64,000 nt of DNA, from the NCBI GenBank assembly GCA_024998625.1, contig JACOEL010000002.1:340548-404547 (forward strand). The letters are read 5' to 3'. The notes beneath the pieces are model-generated. The model had not been told where the DNA came from, searched no databases, and saw only the letters and a list, made by a program, of their open reading frames with translations. Positions 18,827-28,695 of this stretch are shown here, piece after piece; position 1 is the first letter of the stretch, and each line of letters begins with the position of its first letter. The DNA comes from Nitrospira sp. Lineage in GTDB: Bacteria; Nitrospirota; Nitrospiria; Nitrospirales; Nitrospiraceae. The position numbers were made by a program, and so were the translations under genes.

Positions 18827-18999
18827 CCCGGATTATTCATGAATGCCGTCGCGAGGCGTTCGAGACGGAAGCCCGCCGAGGTTGCTCACACGTGAGGCCG
18901 ACGCAGGCGTACATGCAGTCCGTCGAGGAGGCCGAGCGAGAACAGCCTCGCCGGGCGAGAGGATCGGACGCCGGAGCAGGGATTCATGAATAGTCCTGG
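18827..18999. repeat. MITE-like element of about 170 bp with terminal inverted repeats
   Basis: The ends carry GGATTATTCATGAAT (left) and its near-complement ATTCATGAATAGTCC (right). The internal part is GC-rich with no transposase. It begins immediately after the phosphoketolase stop and covers the first codons of the HAD gene. The style (short inverted ends, no coding capacity) suggests a non-autonomous mobile element or a dispersed intergenic repeat. No other full copy was noticed in this window. Confidence 0.55.
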
Positions 19000-19690
19000 C
19001 AAGGACATGGCTCTTCCTACTGTCGTCGTGTTGTTCGATGTCGACAATACGTTGCTGGACAACGATCGGATCACGGCCGACCTCACGCAGTATTTGGACC
19101 GGGAAGTCGGCCCGGCGCACGAGCGGGCATATTGGCGCATCTTCGACGAGCTGCGTGAAGAGTTGGGGTATGCGGACTACCTCGGGGCCTTGCAGCGGTA
19201 TCGCCTGGCCTATCCGCACGACTCGCACCTCTTGGCGGTTTCGCATTTTCTGATGAACTATCCATTCGCCGACCGGCTGTTTCCACGGGCGCTGGACGTC
19301 GTGCAGCACGCCAGGCAATGGGGCCGGACGGTGATCCTTTCCGATGGCGACGCGGTCTTCCAGCCGCGCAAGATCGAACAATCCGGTATCCTGTACGCCG
19401 TCGAAGAACAGGTCCTCGTCTATGTGCATAAGGAACAGGAGCTGGAGGATGTCGAGCAACGGTATCCTGCCGACCACTATGTGCTGATCGACGACAAGTT
19501 ACGCATCCTGAGCGCGGTGAAAGCCCGGTGGGGGGCGCGTGTCACGACGGTGTTTCCGCGTCAGGGGCACTATGCCAATGATCCTGAGGCGCTGCGGACA
19601 TTTCCGTCGGCCGATCTCACCATCGATTGTATCGGTGATCTGTTGACGGTCGATCAGTCGCGGCTCTTCCAGGCTGCAGGCCATCGGTGA
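18986..19690 (+). CDS. HAD-superfamily hydrolase
   Basis: 234 residues. The nucleophile motif FDVDNTLLDND lies near residue 17-27, with the first Asp as the expected phospho-acceptor; a helical cap follows; motif II is the serine of VILSDGDA; and VLIDDKLRIL supplies the acidic metal site. It is a soluble phosphatase-like enzyme of unknown substrate. The ATG used here lies inside the right end of the repeat element and has GGAG about ten bases upstream. The in-frame ATG at 19007 also gives a complete HAD domain and may be the original start. Sugar phosphates would fit the neighbouring phosphoketolase, but this is inference. Confidence 0.85.
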   Translation: MNSPGKDMALPTVVVLFDVDNTLLDNDRITADLTQYLDREVGPAHERAYWRIFDELREELGYADYLGALQRYRLAYPHDSHLLAVSHFLMNYPFADRLFPRALDVVQHARQWGRTVILSDGDAVFQPRKIEQSGILYAVEEQVLVYVHKEQELEDVEQRYPADHYVLIDDKLRILSAVKARWGARVTTVFPRQGHYANDPEALRTFPSADLTIDCIGDLLTVDQSRLFQAAGHR

Positions 19691-19772
19691 TGCCGGCGCG
19701 TTGCGGCAGGATTGACAATGTCGGGGGCTGGTCGTAGCCTACGCACTCCATATCCAACAGGGCAGGTCATTG

Positions 19773-20834
19773 ATGACGCCCAAGAAACCTGACAACTCGA
19801 TCTGGTCTACCACCCTCGACCGTCGCCAGCTGTTGAAAGGGCTCGGCGTTGCGGGATCGGTCATGGCGCTTGGCGGGCCCGGTCGCTTGGCCGAGCTGCT
19901 GGCCGCAGACACTCCTCCCTCGGGGGCCTCCACAGGTGACATCCCGCGCCGCCCGTTGGGCAAGACAGGAGTACAGGTTTCGGCGCTCTGTTTCGGGGGC
20001 GCGCACTGGGGCCGTATTCAGAACGATGCTGAAGCCATCCGGCTGCTGCATGCCGCCATCGATGCCGGGGTGAATTTTCTCGACAATGCCTGGGAGTACA
20101 ACGGCGGGCGATCGGAAGAACTCATGGGCAAGGCGTTGCAAGGCAAACGACAGCAGGTTGTGCTCATGACCAAGGTCTGTTCGCACGGACGCGATAAGAA
20201 GGTGGCCCTGCAGCAGCTTGACGAGTCATTGCGTCGGTTGAAGACCGACTATCTGGATCTCTGGCAGATTCACGAAGTCGTCTACGAAGACGATCCCGAT
20301 CGGCACTTCATGCCCAATGGCGGGGCCGACGCGTTGCTCGACGCCAAGCGGCAGGGCAAGGTGCGGTTCATCGGTTTCACCGGGCATAAACATCCGCAGA
20401 TCCATCTCAAAATGTTGGCGCACGAGTTTCCGTTCGATACCTGCCAGATGCCCTTGAATGTCTTCGACGGCACGTATCGGAGTTTTGAGAGAGAGGTGCT
20501 GCCGGTTCTGAACCAACGCGGGATCGCTCCGCTCGGCATGAAGAGTCTGAGCGGCAATGCGGAGCCGATCAAACAAGGGATCGTGACGCCGGAGGAAGCG
20601 ATCCGGTATGTATTGAGCCTGCCGATTGCCTCGCTCGTGAGCGGCATCGATTCGCCCCAGGTCCTCAGGCAAAACCTCGACGTCGCGCGCCGCTTCACGC
20701 CCATGACCGTCGCCGAGATGGATGGCCTGCGCACCAGAGTCGCGCAGTATGCCATGGATGGCCGATACGAACTCTTCAAATCCACCAATCGCTACGACGG
20801 CGGCATCGGCCGCGCCCAGCACGGAATATCCTAA
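19773..20834 (+). CDS. Aldo/keto reductase with twin-arginine-type leader
   Basis: 353 residues. The N-terminus has DRRQLLKGLGVAGSVMALGG, a twin-arginine motif followed by a hydrophobic stretch, so the enzyme is probably exported folded by Tat. The TIM-barrel domain shows the expected catalytic residues: Asp in NFLDNAWEY, Tyr in the same segment, Lys in LMTKVC and His in WQIHEV. These enzymes reduce aldehydes or ketones with NAD(P)H; a periplasmic location is odd for a nucleotide-dependent enzyme. The start is the ATG at 19773 with an AGGT-type site; a TTG directly before it is unlikely. It converges with the gene at 20913. Confidence 0.88.
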   Translation: MTPKKPDNSIWSTTLDRRQLLKGLGVAGSVMALGGPGRLAELLAADTPPSGASTGDIPRRPLGKTGVQVSALCFGGAHWGRIQNDAEAIRLLHAAIDAGVNFLDNAWEYNGGRSEELMGKALQGKRQQVVLMTKVCSHGRDKKVALQQLDESLRRLKTDYLDLWQIHEVVYEDDPDRHFMPNGGADALLDAKRQGKVRFIGFTGHKHPQIHLKMLAHEFPFDTCQMPLNVFDGTYRSFEREVLPVLNQRGIAPLGMKSLSGNAEPIKQGIVTPEEAIRYVLSLPIASLVSGIDSPQVLRQNLDVARRFTPMTVAEMDGLRTRVAQYAMDGRYELFKSTNRYDGGIGRAQHGIS

Positions 20835-20885
20835 GCTCTAGAAACGCAGGCCTATTCGGCGTGGGTGCTGCCGGAGATTTTCACG

Positions 20886-20902
20886 GTTGCCGTTGCGGCA
20901 AC
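20886..20902. terminator. Small hairpin between convergent genes
   Basis: GTTGCCG, three bases, CGGCAAC: a perfect 7-bp stem midway between the stops at 20834 (+) and 20913 (-). There is no T-run. It may be a weak bidirectional terminator. Confidence 0.3.
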
Positions 20903-20912
20903 AACGAGAGCC

Positions 20913-22190
20913 TTACCGGCCTCGGCCGCCGCTGTTACTGTGTGAGTGTCCGCTGCCGCCATGTCTGGCAGAGCTGCCCAGAGGTCGGTTCATCGACGGG
21001 TGCGGTTGCGTCATGGAGGGCGCGGTGGGGATGTTCGGAGCGCTAGGCCGCCAGAAATGGTTGGGATGAAGCTGGTAGGGCTGCGGTTGTGGCGCAGACT
21101 GGTGGAGCACCGGCGGGACGGACCGCGGCGTGGGGATCACGACGATGTCCCCCACCTTTGCCGGCAAGCCCTGTTGGTTGAGCAGAGGCGGTGCTTGATG
21201 GTGTGCATGGGGTGTGGCGGGTACGAGCAACGATGGCCGAGGCGTTGACGTGACGCCCGGTTGGATCGGCGGCACCTGTCCCGGCAGGGTCGTGACCATC
21301 TGTTGCGCGAGTGGAAGATGACGATGCCGGGGGGAGAGGCGTTGCGCCTGCAGCAGCAGGCCGTTGATGCCGGAGATCCCGATCCAGGGATAGGAAGAGA
21401 ATCCGGGAGTTGCGTACACCACACTCGTCCAAGCCTGTGACATGAGGCCATTGGCTTGCAGTTCGTTAAGCATGTCCTCACGCCGGCGGCTGAGCTGCAG
21501 AACCTCGTCAGGCGACGGGGCTGCGGCGAGGGCGCGGTTGGTGGCATCGAGCTGTTCCTGCAAGCGATCGGTCTTTGCGCGGAGCGCCATGAGTTCCTGT
21601 GCGGCGCTTTCGTTGTCCCGCAAGGCCGCGATGGCCTGCGTAACCTCATGCGGGTCGATCTCCGCCGTGATGTCGGCACGGATCACCACAGTCCCATCCT
21701 CAAGCCTTGTCGTGATCTCCTGACTCACGACCTTCACGATCCCCGCCGTATAGCTACGAATGTCATCCCGTGTGACGTTCATATCCTGCACTTCCGTGAC
21801 GCTCTCCAGATAGGTCGCCACCTGTTCGAGCGCCCCTGTCTTCGCCGCCTCGACCGCCAAGCGCACGGCATCGGTGCGCCTGTCGTGATCGCCCATACGG
21901 TACTCTCCGCCGGCCGTGACGATACGGGAATCGGCGGAGCGCGTCGGTGGTCCGGCAACCGTATGAGGCGGAGCAGAGGAAACGGCCGGAGGCCCGTCGA
22001 ACTCCTGTGAGGTCAGCCTGTTTCGATATTGTTCAGGGACTGACTCGAATTGGTTGGTGAAGGTTTGAACACCGGCGTCGTCGGTGTAGGTATAAATCGA
22101 GGCCCGGCTGTCCGGTGCGGCAATGACGTGGGCGGAGACGCCGAGCAGAAAGAGAACCGACAGTGTCAGCCCGCTGCGGGAGAGAGACAT
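20913..22190 (-). CDS. Exported coiled-coil protein with DUF4124-like start and FlgT-N-like domain
   Basis: 425 residues. In order: a signal peptide (about 1-25); a short DUF4124-like segment (IYTYTDDAGVQTFTN); a domain near residues 85-185 with A-x3-A-x3-AL, YLESVTEV and VVSQEITTRLEDGTVVIRADI that resembles the N-terminal fold of FlgT/LPP20-type envelope proteins; a charged coiled coil (about 190-260); and a long Pro/His/Gln-rich tail ending in a Gly/His/Ser-rich patch. It is probably periplasmic or outer-membrane associated. The start has GAGGGG upstream on the minus strand; 8 extra codons to 22214 are less likely. No function can be assigned; the His-rich tail could bind metal. Confidence 0.7.
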   Translation of the reverse strand: MSLSRSGLTLSVLFLLGVSAHVIAAPDSRASIYTYTDDAGVQTFTNQFESVPEQYRNRLTSQEFDGPPAVSSAPPHTVAGPPTRSADSRIVTAGGEYRMGDHDRRTDAVRLAVEAAKTGALEQVATYLESVTEVQDMNVTRDDIRSYTAGIVKVVSQEITTRLEDGTVVIRADITAEIDPHEVTQAIAALRDNESAAQELMALRAKTDRLQEQLDATNRALAAAPSPDEVLQLSRRREDMLNELQANGLMSQAWTSVVYATPGFSSYPWIGISGINGLLLQAQRLSPRHRHLPLAQQMVTTLPGQVPPIQPGVTSTPRPSLLVPATPHAHHQAPPLLNQQGLPAKVGDIVVIPTPRSVPPVLHQSAPQPQPYQLHPNHFWRPSAPNIPTAPSMTQPHPSMNRPLGSSARHGGSGHSHSNSGGRGR

Positions 22191-22388
22191 GGTAACCCCC
22201 CTCTCTTGGCTCATTCAGGATAACACAGCATCAGATTGGGATTCTGCACTGAAGGGGTTGGATAAGTTGGTGTGAAAAAGAGCGGGTTTGTCGAACCACA
22301 AGCCTGAGGATAGCCCCCGTCCTCACTTGTTTAAGACTGTAGCCCTCCATACACTACAGCCTCGTCACAATAGAGGAGGGAGGATGCC

Positions 22389-22724
22389 ATGGCGTGGGGA
22401 CCGGACGCGAATACAGAAGACGAACTGGAAAGGCTGGCGGCCGTGCGTGCTTATTTCGAGGAGCAATTTCCGGGAAGCACGATCCGCGATTCCTACGATG
22501 TCGGCAGATTGGCGCAGGTGTTTCGGATCGAAATCGACGGCACCGGCGGCACCGGCGGCCTGCGTGATGTAGTCATCGCGACGGAGTTCCTTGATGAACA
22601 TCCTCCCGGAGAAATGTTGGAGGCATTGAGCGGCTTGCAAGTTGCCGATCGCCTCCGCTCCGCGAAGGGTAGGGAGGTGCTGGTGACGACCTGGGGAGTG
22701 GAGGAAAAGGAAGAAGACGTATAG
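22389..22724 (+). CDS. Small cytoplasmic protein of unknown function
   Basis: 111 residues, acidic, no signal peptide or membrane segment. The ribosome site is strong (GGAGGGAGG five bases before the ATG), which supports a real gene. The chain has an alpha/beta look, with a Gly-Thr-rich turn (GTGGTGG) in the middle and a terminal EEKEEDV. I do not recognise the family. It stands alone between the minus-strand coiled-coil gene and the nuclease-like gene. Confidence 0.6.
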   Translation: MAWGPDANTEDELERLAAVRAYFEEQFPGSTIRDSYDVGRLAQVFRIEIDGTGGTGGLRDVVIATEFLDEHPPGEMLEALSGLQVADRLRSAKGREVLVTTWGVEEKEEDV

Positions 22725-22939
22725 TTCGCCAATCTTCTGCCTCAAGGAATAGGAGCAGGCAGCAACCAGGCTGCCCTCTTGCTCGTTGTCCGCGCGTACA
22801 ATATCGCATCAAAGGTATAGGTTAGGGGCGGTGCTCGTTCAATGCGCGCAGTCAGGGCAGAATGAGCGAACTGTGGAGAGGGCATTAGATTTGAGGTGAT
22901 GCTCGTCGTAGCCTGTTATGGTTCACCATCCTGACTCTT

Positions 22940-23887
22940 ATGCTGACGCAAGAAAGTAACTCGATGAGCGAGATGGCTGAGTGTACCTGTTTAGAATGCG
23001 AGGATCGGAATAACCAAGGGTCGTTGGAAAGATTCTCGGTCGTCCGGAAGGGTTGTCCTGCGCTAAACGAGATTTTTGTGCCAAATAATGTGTGGGAAGA
23101 ATTCCACCGCTGGCATAGCCAACCGGATACAGAAGCCTTTCATCGGTCTATCGTGCTACTCGCGATGCAGCGTGGTTACTTGAGCCATATTACCTCTGCA
23201 GTGCATCGGTACTTAATTGTCAACGGACAGCCAAGGTCAAATATCAGACGACAGTATCGGCAGGATCTCCGTGAGCGCTGGATGTTCTACTCGGACCCAA
23301 TCGAACGGCACAAGAAGTCCCGTATGTTTAGGGGAAAGCTGGTAGAACTTCAATTCGCGGAGTGGTTAGAGTCAAACGGTTACAGAGTCTGCGGAATGGA
23401 AGCCTTTCGAGAGGGGCCAGATATTGAAGCGCAATCAGATGATGGCCGATGCAATGCCTTTGAGGTCAAGTTCATCGGCACCCAGGATGATGACTTCGGC
23501 ATCATCCTGAAAAGTTTGACGAGCCAACCGGTGGCGACATCCGTCTCCCCGTATGATGCAGCGAACTACCTTCTTTTTAGAGTCTATGAGACAGCAAAGC
23601 AGTTGCAGCGAAGCTCCCGGGACAGAATTGCGGTTATGGTGGTGGAAGATCTGGCGTGGGACAGGTTTTCGACGCAGCTCAGTGATAGTTGGATAGACTG
23701 GGCCCATCCCCAATTCTTTTGTGGTCACGACTGGGGAAGATTTGTTGAGCAGCAGCTAACTCGATACCCTAATCTTCTATATGATTTACAACCTGCCTTA
23801 CAAAGTCTGAGTGCGATTTGGATAATGAGGTTGTCGGAGGGATATCAATACCATCGTGAGGTGGTGATCCTGCCTCGCTCCATGTGA
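22940..23887 (+). CDS. Orphan protein with PD-(D/E)XK nuclease-like core
   Basis: 315 residues. The segment KLVELQFAEWLESNGYRV...EGPDIEAQ...NAFEVKFIG (about residues 136-180) has the order helix-Glu, Asp, Glu-X-Lys typical of the PD-(D/E)XK fold (Asp in GPDIE, Glu and Lys in FEVK). The N-terminal part has CTCLECEDR, a possible metal knuckle, and is otherwise unrecognised. Base composition is more AT-rich than the neighbours, which suggests transfer. The start is uncertain (ATG at 22940 or 22964; neither has a strong ribosome site). No methylase or partner gene is adjacent, so a restriction role is not supported; a DNA-repair or defence function is possible. Confidence 0.6.
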   Translation: MLTQESNSMSEMAECTCLECEDRNNQGSLERFSVVRKGCPALNEIFVPNNVWEEFHRWHSQPDTEAFHRSIVLLAMQRGYLSHITSAVHRYLIVNGQPRSNIRRQYRQDLRERWMFYSDPIERHKKSRMFRGKLVELQFAEWLESNGYRVCGMEAFREGPDIEAQSDDGRCNAFEVKFIGTQDDDFGIILKSLTSQPVATSVSPYDAANYLLFRVYETAKQLQRSSRDRIAVMVVEDLAWDRFSTQLSDSWIDWAHPQFFCGHDWGRFVEQQLTRYPNLLYDLQPALQSLSAIWIMRLSEGYQYHREVVILPRSM

Positions 23888-24121
23888 TACCTGCGAGAAG
23901 GTCACGTACCTCGATGTCGCTGTAGTTGGAATGCCCCTCGGTGCTATGGTGAGGTGTGACGCGTCTCAGCGGACGTTCTCTTCGGCATTCCCGCCCACCG
24001 ATTGGACCATCCAACGCATGAGACCTCGACCCCGTCCGGTTAGCATAGGGGTTCCTCCTCTACCTCCTTTCTTCATCAGCCGCTCTTGTTTATCATCGAC
24101 ACTGTTATCCTTTCCCACTGA

Positions 24122-25495
<1,374 letters not shown>

Positions 25496-25521
25496 AGGGG
25501 CTGAGGCATCCATCGAGGGAA

Positions 25522-26079
25522 CTACCTTGCGTCGGTCCTGCGCCTCATGAATTCCTGCCGGAGCATCCCATAAATCTCCACATCCACAAATTGGCCGAAG
25601 CGGATGTAATGCTCGCGCATGCGGCCTTCGTAGGTCATGCCGACTTTTCGTAGCACACGCCCTGAGGCCGGGTTGTTGTGAAAGTGCGGGGCGTAAATCC
25701 GATGGAGTGACAGGTGGGTGAAGCCGTAGTCGAGTATGGCCTGAACTGCTTCGGTGCAGTAGCCCTGGTTCCAGTAGGCGGTGCCAAGCCAGTAACTCAG
25801 ACGCGCATGTTCGTGCGTGGTGGTTATCTCCATGCCGATTGAGCCGATGAGTTGGTGGGTCTCGGCAAGAACGATGGCAAAGGTGAGGGCGCTGCCCGCC
25901 GCAAAGCTCTCCTGCTGGGCGATCCATTTCGCAGCCGTCTCTGCCTCATATGGGTGAGGGAGAAATGTTCCAGCGGCGACTTCCTTCCCCCCGGCTAGGC
26001 GTTGCACGGTATCGGCATCGGAGGCCTGAAATCGCCGGAGGATCAACCGTGTGGTTCTGAGCGTCGGAAAGGCGTCCAT
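25522..26079 (-). CDS. GNAT-family N-acetyltransferase (RimJ/RimL type)
   Basis: 185 residues. The pattern TTRLILRRFQASDAD at the start, SYWLGTAYWNQGYCTEAVQAILDYGF in the middle and RIYAPHFHNNPASGRVLRKVGMTYEG near the end is characteristic of RimJ/RimL acetyltransferases, which transfer acetyl from acetyl-CoA to ribosomal-protein N-termini or small amines. The ATG at 26079 is chosen; the open frame continues upstream only to a TTG at 26115. It is separated from the upstream YHS gene by a strong hairpin. Confidence 0.88.
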   Translation of the reverse strand: MDAFPTLRTTRLILRRFQASDADTVQRLAGGKEVAAGTFLPHPYEAETAAKWIAQQESFAAGSALTFAIVLAETHQLIGSIGMEITTTHEHARLSYWLGTAYWNQGYCTEAVQAILDYGFTHLSLHRIYAPHFHNNPASGRVLRKVGMTYEGRMREHYIRFGQFVDVEIYGMLRQEFMRRRTDAR

Positions 26080-26177
26080 GGGCACGATCTCATCACAGTG
26101 CCGTACCGGAAACAACTGCCGTTGCGCCGCTCATCATCCGAACAGCCTCCGGTACAGGCTGACTGTTTTCAGGCTTC

Positions 26178-26209
26178 GGGCCCGCCGCTCGCGTGAGCGG
26201 CAGGCCCGG
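26178..26209. terminator. Strong GC-rich hairpin after the YHS gene
   Basis: A stem of 13 pairs with one internal mismatch (CGGGCC-c-GCCGCTC, loop GCGT, then its complement). It lies 10-40 bases past the YHS stop on the minus strand and before the acetyltransferase gene. There is no T-run in that direction. It is probably a transcription stop or an mRNA 3' end. Confidence 0.5.
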
Positions 26210-26219
26210 GGTACTCACG

Positions 26220-26681
26220 TTACAGCGCGTCGGGAGACTTGTCCTTGATGTCGGACCAGTGTGTATTGCCTTTCTTGATGTAACCGGGAATGTCGCGTTG
26301 CCATTTCTCTTGAATGTCCTTGTCCAGATTCACATACAGAATGCCATCGACGATCTCCCACACTTCGGGATCTGCCACGAATTTTTTCCCGACGGCGACG
26401 CCATAGGCACAGAAGCCTCCGAAGGCGGGGAGGTACTGTTTGGGATTGGCGATAAACAGCTTTTTGTGTTCGGCGCTGGCGAAGGCGTAGGTCACGCCGT
26501 CCTGCACGACCACGTGATAGCCCGATCCCCGGACTGGTTTGCCATCGGTGAAGTAGGCGACGGGGTCGTACCCGCTGAGTCCAGGCGTGCTGTGGGTGAC
26601 GTCTCCGGCGAAGACCGACGTGGCGACGATGCCGGCGATCAGCAACAAGCCGCCGATCAACAATTGCTTGAGTCCTGTCAT
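26220..26681 (-). CDS. Exported YHS-domain protein
   Basis: 153 residues. A signal peptide (about 1-25) precedes a YHS-type domain with GYDPVAYFTDGKPVRGS, YAFASAEHKKLFIANPKQYLPAFGGFCAYG. YHS domains are linked to metal (often copper) handling; here the Cys in GGFCAYG and nearby His may bind metal. The ribosome site AAGGAGG is strong. The promoter at 26742-26770 matches that of the ECF sigma gene nearby, so it is the likely target of that sigma factor. It may protect the periplasm from metal or redox stress; that is inference. Confidence 0.88.
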   Translation of the reverse strand: MTGLKQLLIGGLLLIAGIVATSVFAGDVTHSTPGLSGYDPVAYFTDGKPVRGSGYHVVVQDGVTYAFASAEHKKLFIANPKQYLPAFGGFCAYGVAVGKKFVADPEVWEIVDGILYVNLDKDIQEKWQRDIPGYIKKGNTHWSDIKDKSPDAL

Positions 26682-26741
26682 GGTCCCCCTCCTTGCGTAA
26701 CGGTTGATGAATGGTGCGAGCTTGAATGGTTCCGCTGTTGT

Positions 26742-26770
26742 TGTATCGTTCGAGCACAGCGATTCTTACA
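26742..26770 (-). promoter_or_regulatory. ECF sigma-type promoter of the YHS gene
   Basis: On the minus strand: TGTAAGAA, 11 bases, GAACGATACA. Exactly the same two elements with the same 11-base gap precede the ECF sigma gene (27796-27824), while the bases between them differ. The leader to the YHS start is about 55 bases. Confidence 0.75.
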
Positions 26771-26832
26771 GTGCCACGTCATAAAATGATGCGTTGTTCT
26801 GTACGCAGAAAAGGAGTTGCCGGAGGCGATGG

Positions 26833-27114
26833 CTAGGAGCGGCGGGAGTCGAGGGCGCGTTGAATGCGGGCCTTGGCTTCAGGCGCGAGGCCAGGAGCGT
26901 TTGCTCGGGTGTCGTCAATCAACGTGGTGCCGTTTTTACGGAGGACGTTGCGGATGAGGGCTAACTGCTGTTTGTAGCGGCGGCAGAGGACGCAGATCAA
27001 CAAGTGGAGCCGCATGCGGAGACGCGTGTGGAACGGGAGTGTCCGATCCATTCCATCGGAGAGCAGGTGCGACATGTCCCGGCAGGTGAACAACAACGGA
27101 GAGTGCCGCTTCAT
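26833..27114 (-). CDS. Zinc-finger anti-sigma factor (short)
   Basis: 93 residues. The HLLICVLC segment gives the HxxxCxxC zinc-binding motif of ZAS-type anti-sigma factors, with another Cys near the N-terminus (TCRDMSHLLSDGMDR). There is no membrane segment, so it is a soluble sensor-type inhibitor. The ATG overlaps the stop of the sigma gene by four bases, which is the usual translational coupling of such pairs. It probably binds the sigma factor until a stress, often thiol oxidation or a metal, releases it. Confidence 0.82.
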   Translation of the reverse strand: MKRHSPLLFTCRDMSHLLSDGMDRTLPFHTRLRMRLHLLICVLCRRYKQQLALIRNVLRKNGTTLIDDTRANAPGLAPEAKARIQRALDSRRS

Positions 27115-27707
27115 AATTCACCCCCTTCCTGCGGCAGGCCGAAGTAGCGGTCAGCCAAACAGTCCCGGAGTTGTTTCCTCGCCCGATGCAGAATGACACT
27201 AAAGTTGGTCAGTGTGAGCTGGAGAAGTGCGCAGATGTTTTCTGTGTCGAGCCCATCCAGCTCTCGAAGCGTAAAGACCTGCGCCGCCCGAGGCGGAAGC
27301 CGCTCCATGCAACCGGCGAGGGTGTCCCAAAACTGGCGGCGTTCGACCAACCCGTCGGGCTGTTCCGGCCATGCCTGCATGGCAGCTGCGTTTGGTTTCC
27401 AATGGCCGTCGGCCAGAAAGTCCTCTTCTGTCGACTGGCCATCCGGTGCATCGGGATGTTGAATCGGCTCCTTGGATTGTTTCCGAAAATAATCGACGAC
27501 TTTGTGCTTCATGATCCCGATCATCCATCGGCGTTCCGCTGCCGGTCCACTCTCGCGATAGGTGCCTTGCAGGGCGGCCAAAAAGGTTTCCTGCACGAGG
27601 TCTTCCGCAACATCCTGGTGGCCCACGCGCGCGAGGGCGAATCGATAGAGAAAGTCCCCATGAGCATCGATCATTGCGCGTGAGTCGATCAGGGTTCTCT
27701 CCGCCAT
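27111..27707 (-). CDS. ECF RNA polymerase sigma factor
   Basis: 198 residues. Region 2 is visible (FLYRFALARVGHQDVAEDLVQETFLAAL...RRWMIGIMKHKVVDYFRK). Region 4 follows (LPPRAAQVFTLRELDGLDTENICALLQLTLTNFSVILHRARKQLRDCL). The start at 27707 has AAGGAG seven bases upstream on the minus strand; 28 more in-frame codons upstream lack a site. It is encoded with its anti-sigma factor. The shared promoter motif suggests autoregulation and control of the YHS gene. Confidence 0.92.
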   Translation of the reverse strand: MAERTLIDSRAMIDAHGDFLYRFALARVGHQDVAEDLVQETFLAALQGTYRESGPAAERRWMIGIMKHKVVDYFRKQSKEPIQHPDAPDGQSTEEDFLADGHWKPNAAAMQAWPEQPDGLVERRQFWDTLAGCMERLPPRAAQVFTLRELDGLDTENICALLQLTLTNFSVILHRARKQLRDCLADRYFGLPQEGGEL

Positions 27708-27795
27708 GTTGCGGCTCCTTGCCTTACGGGCCCTTTCTGCAGGTGACGAAGTCGTCCTCAACGATCGGGGAAGCGAGTAGTCGACCCACATAGAA

Positions 27796-27824
27796 TGTAT
27801 CGTTCAAGGCCCCAGTTTCTTACA
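27796..27824 (-). promoter_or_regulatory. Autoregulatory ECF promoter of the sigma/anti-sigma operon
   Basis: On the minus strand: TGTAAGAA, 11 bases, GAACGATACA, identical in both elements and spacing to 26742-26770. It lies about 90 bases before the sigma start codon. Confidence 0.75.
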
Positions 27825-28147
27825 CTCGATTAAAGCCACGGCTGAAATTATCGGATGCTTTCCTGGTGCCGGCACCCACGGAGGGTATGGGCTTCCCATG
27901 TGAACATCAAGGCCGAGATGATGCTGTAGGTTGAAACCTCCCGGGGCTGCCTGTGTCGCGAGAGTCCCATTCATGCCGAGTGCTTAGAGGGTAAGCCGGA
28001 TTCCCTGGATGCTCGACGGGGTGCGCGTCTGTGCTCACGCATGGGTTTAGTCCGCCGTCTCTGCACGGTGCACTCTTTTTCACCGTTTCTTGACGCGTTT
28101 CCGATTCGCGAGTAGGGTTTTGTTGGCCTTCTACATAAGTGGAAACA
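27825..28147. other. Intergenic stretch without recognisable gene
   Basis: It lies between the divergent sigma operon and a small membrane protein gene. I see no gene, no tRNA-like cloverleaf and no strong hairpin here. Confidence 0.5.
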
Positions 28148-28354
28148 ATGGATGTTGCGCAGGTCTTGATCGCGATCGTCGGTCTGGGAGCGGCCGTGAC
28201 GACCTATTGCCTGATGCGATTTCCCCACATGCGCCGTGAACGGTTTAGGCGCTACGGGGCGTTTTCCATTGCGGTGTCGGTTCTCGGTGCACTGGTGGTC
28301 TTGCTGCTCTGTTTGACCCTGCTCATCGTGCAGAATGCCTGGCGAGTCGGGTGA
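28148..28354 (+). CDS. Small two-helix membrane protein of unknown function
   Basis: 68 residues with two hydrophobic segments (about 4-22 and 38-62) joined by a basic loop (RFPHMRRERFRRYG). By the positive-inside rule the loop is cytoplasmic. An in-frame GTG at 28139 is an alternative start. The ribosome site is weak. I do not recognise the family. Confidence 0.5.
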   Translation: MDVAQVLIAIVGLGAAVTTYCLMRFPHMRRERFRRYGAFSIAVSVLGALVVLLLCLTLLIVQNAWRVG

Positions 28355-28695
28355 AGCGAGGGGCAATTGATGACCTTCATTCTCGGGACGATCGCAGATT
28401 GGCCTGTTCGAAAGTGAAGCACTGTCGCAGCGGCGCAACAGCTTCGCGCGCAGGATCATGAAAACTCCACGATGCGAGTCACGTTTCATCTGCCGAGGAT
28501 TGATCTCACCGGGTCGCTCTGCTACGAATACAGTGTGACACCTGACAGGAAGCTCGTCGTTCTTCCCCAGCTGAGCCTCCTCTCCTAACGTCGAGCCCAT
28601 CAGCGGGCTTGAGTCGTTCCATTCCAATCGACCGTTCCCCGCGCGGCTGTATACGACGCGTGGCGGACTATTTTTCGCGGGACGTTGAAGCCATT
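28355..28695. other. Spacer before the glycosyltransferase-like gene
   Basis: Nothing clear is seen. The open frame of the following gene extends back to a TTG near 28609; if that is the start, the spacer is about 250 bases. No hairpin or promoter was convincing. Confidence 0.4.
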
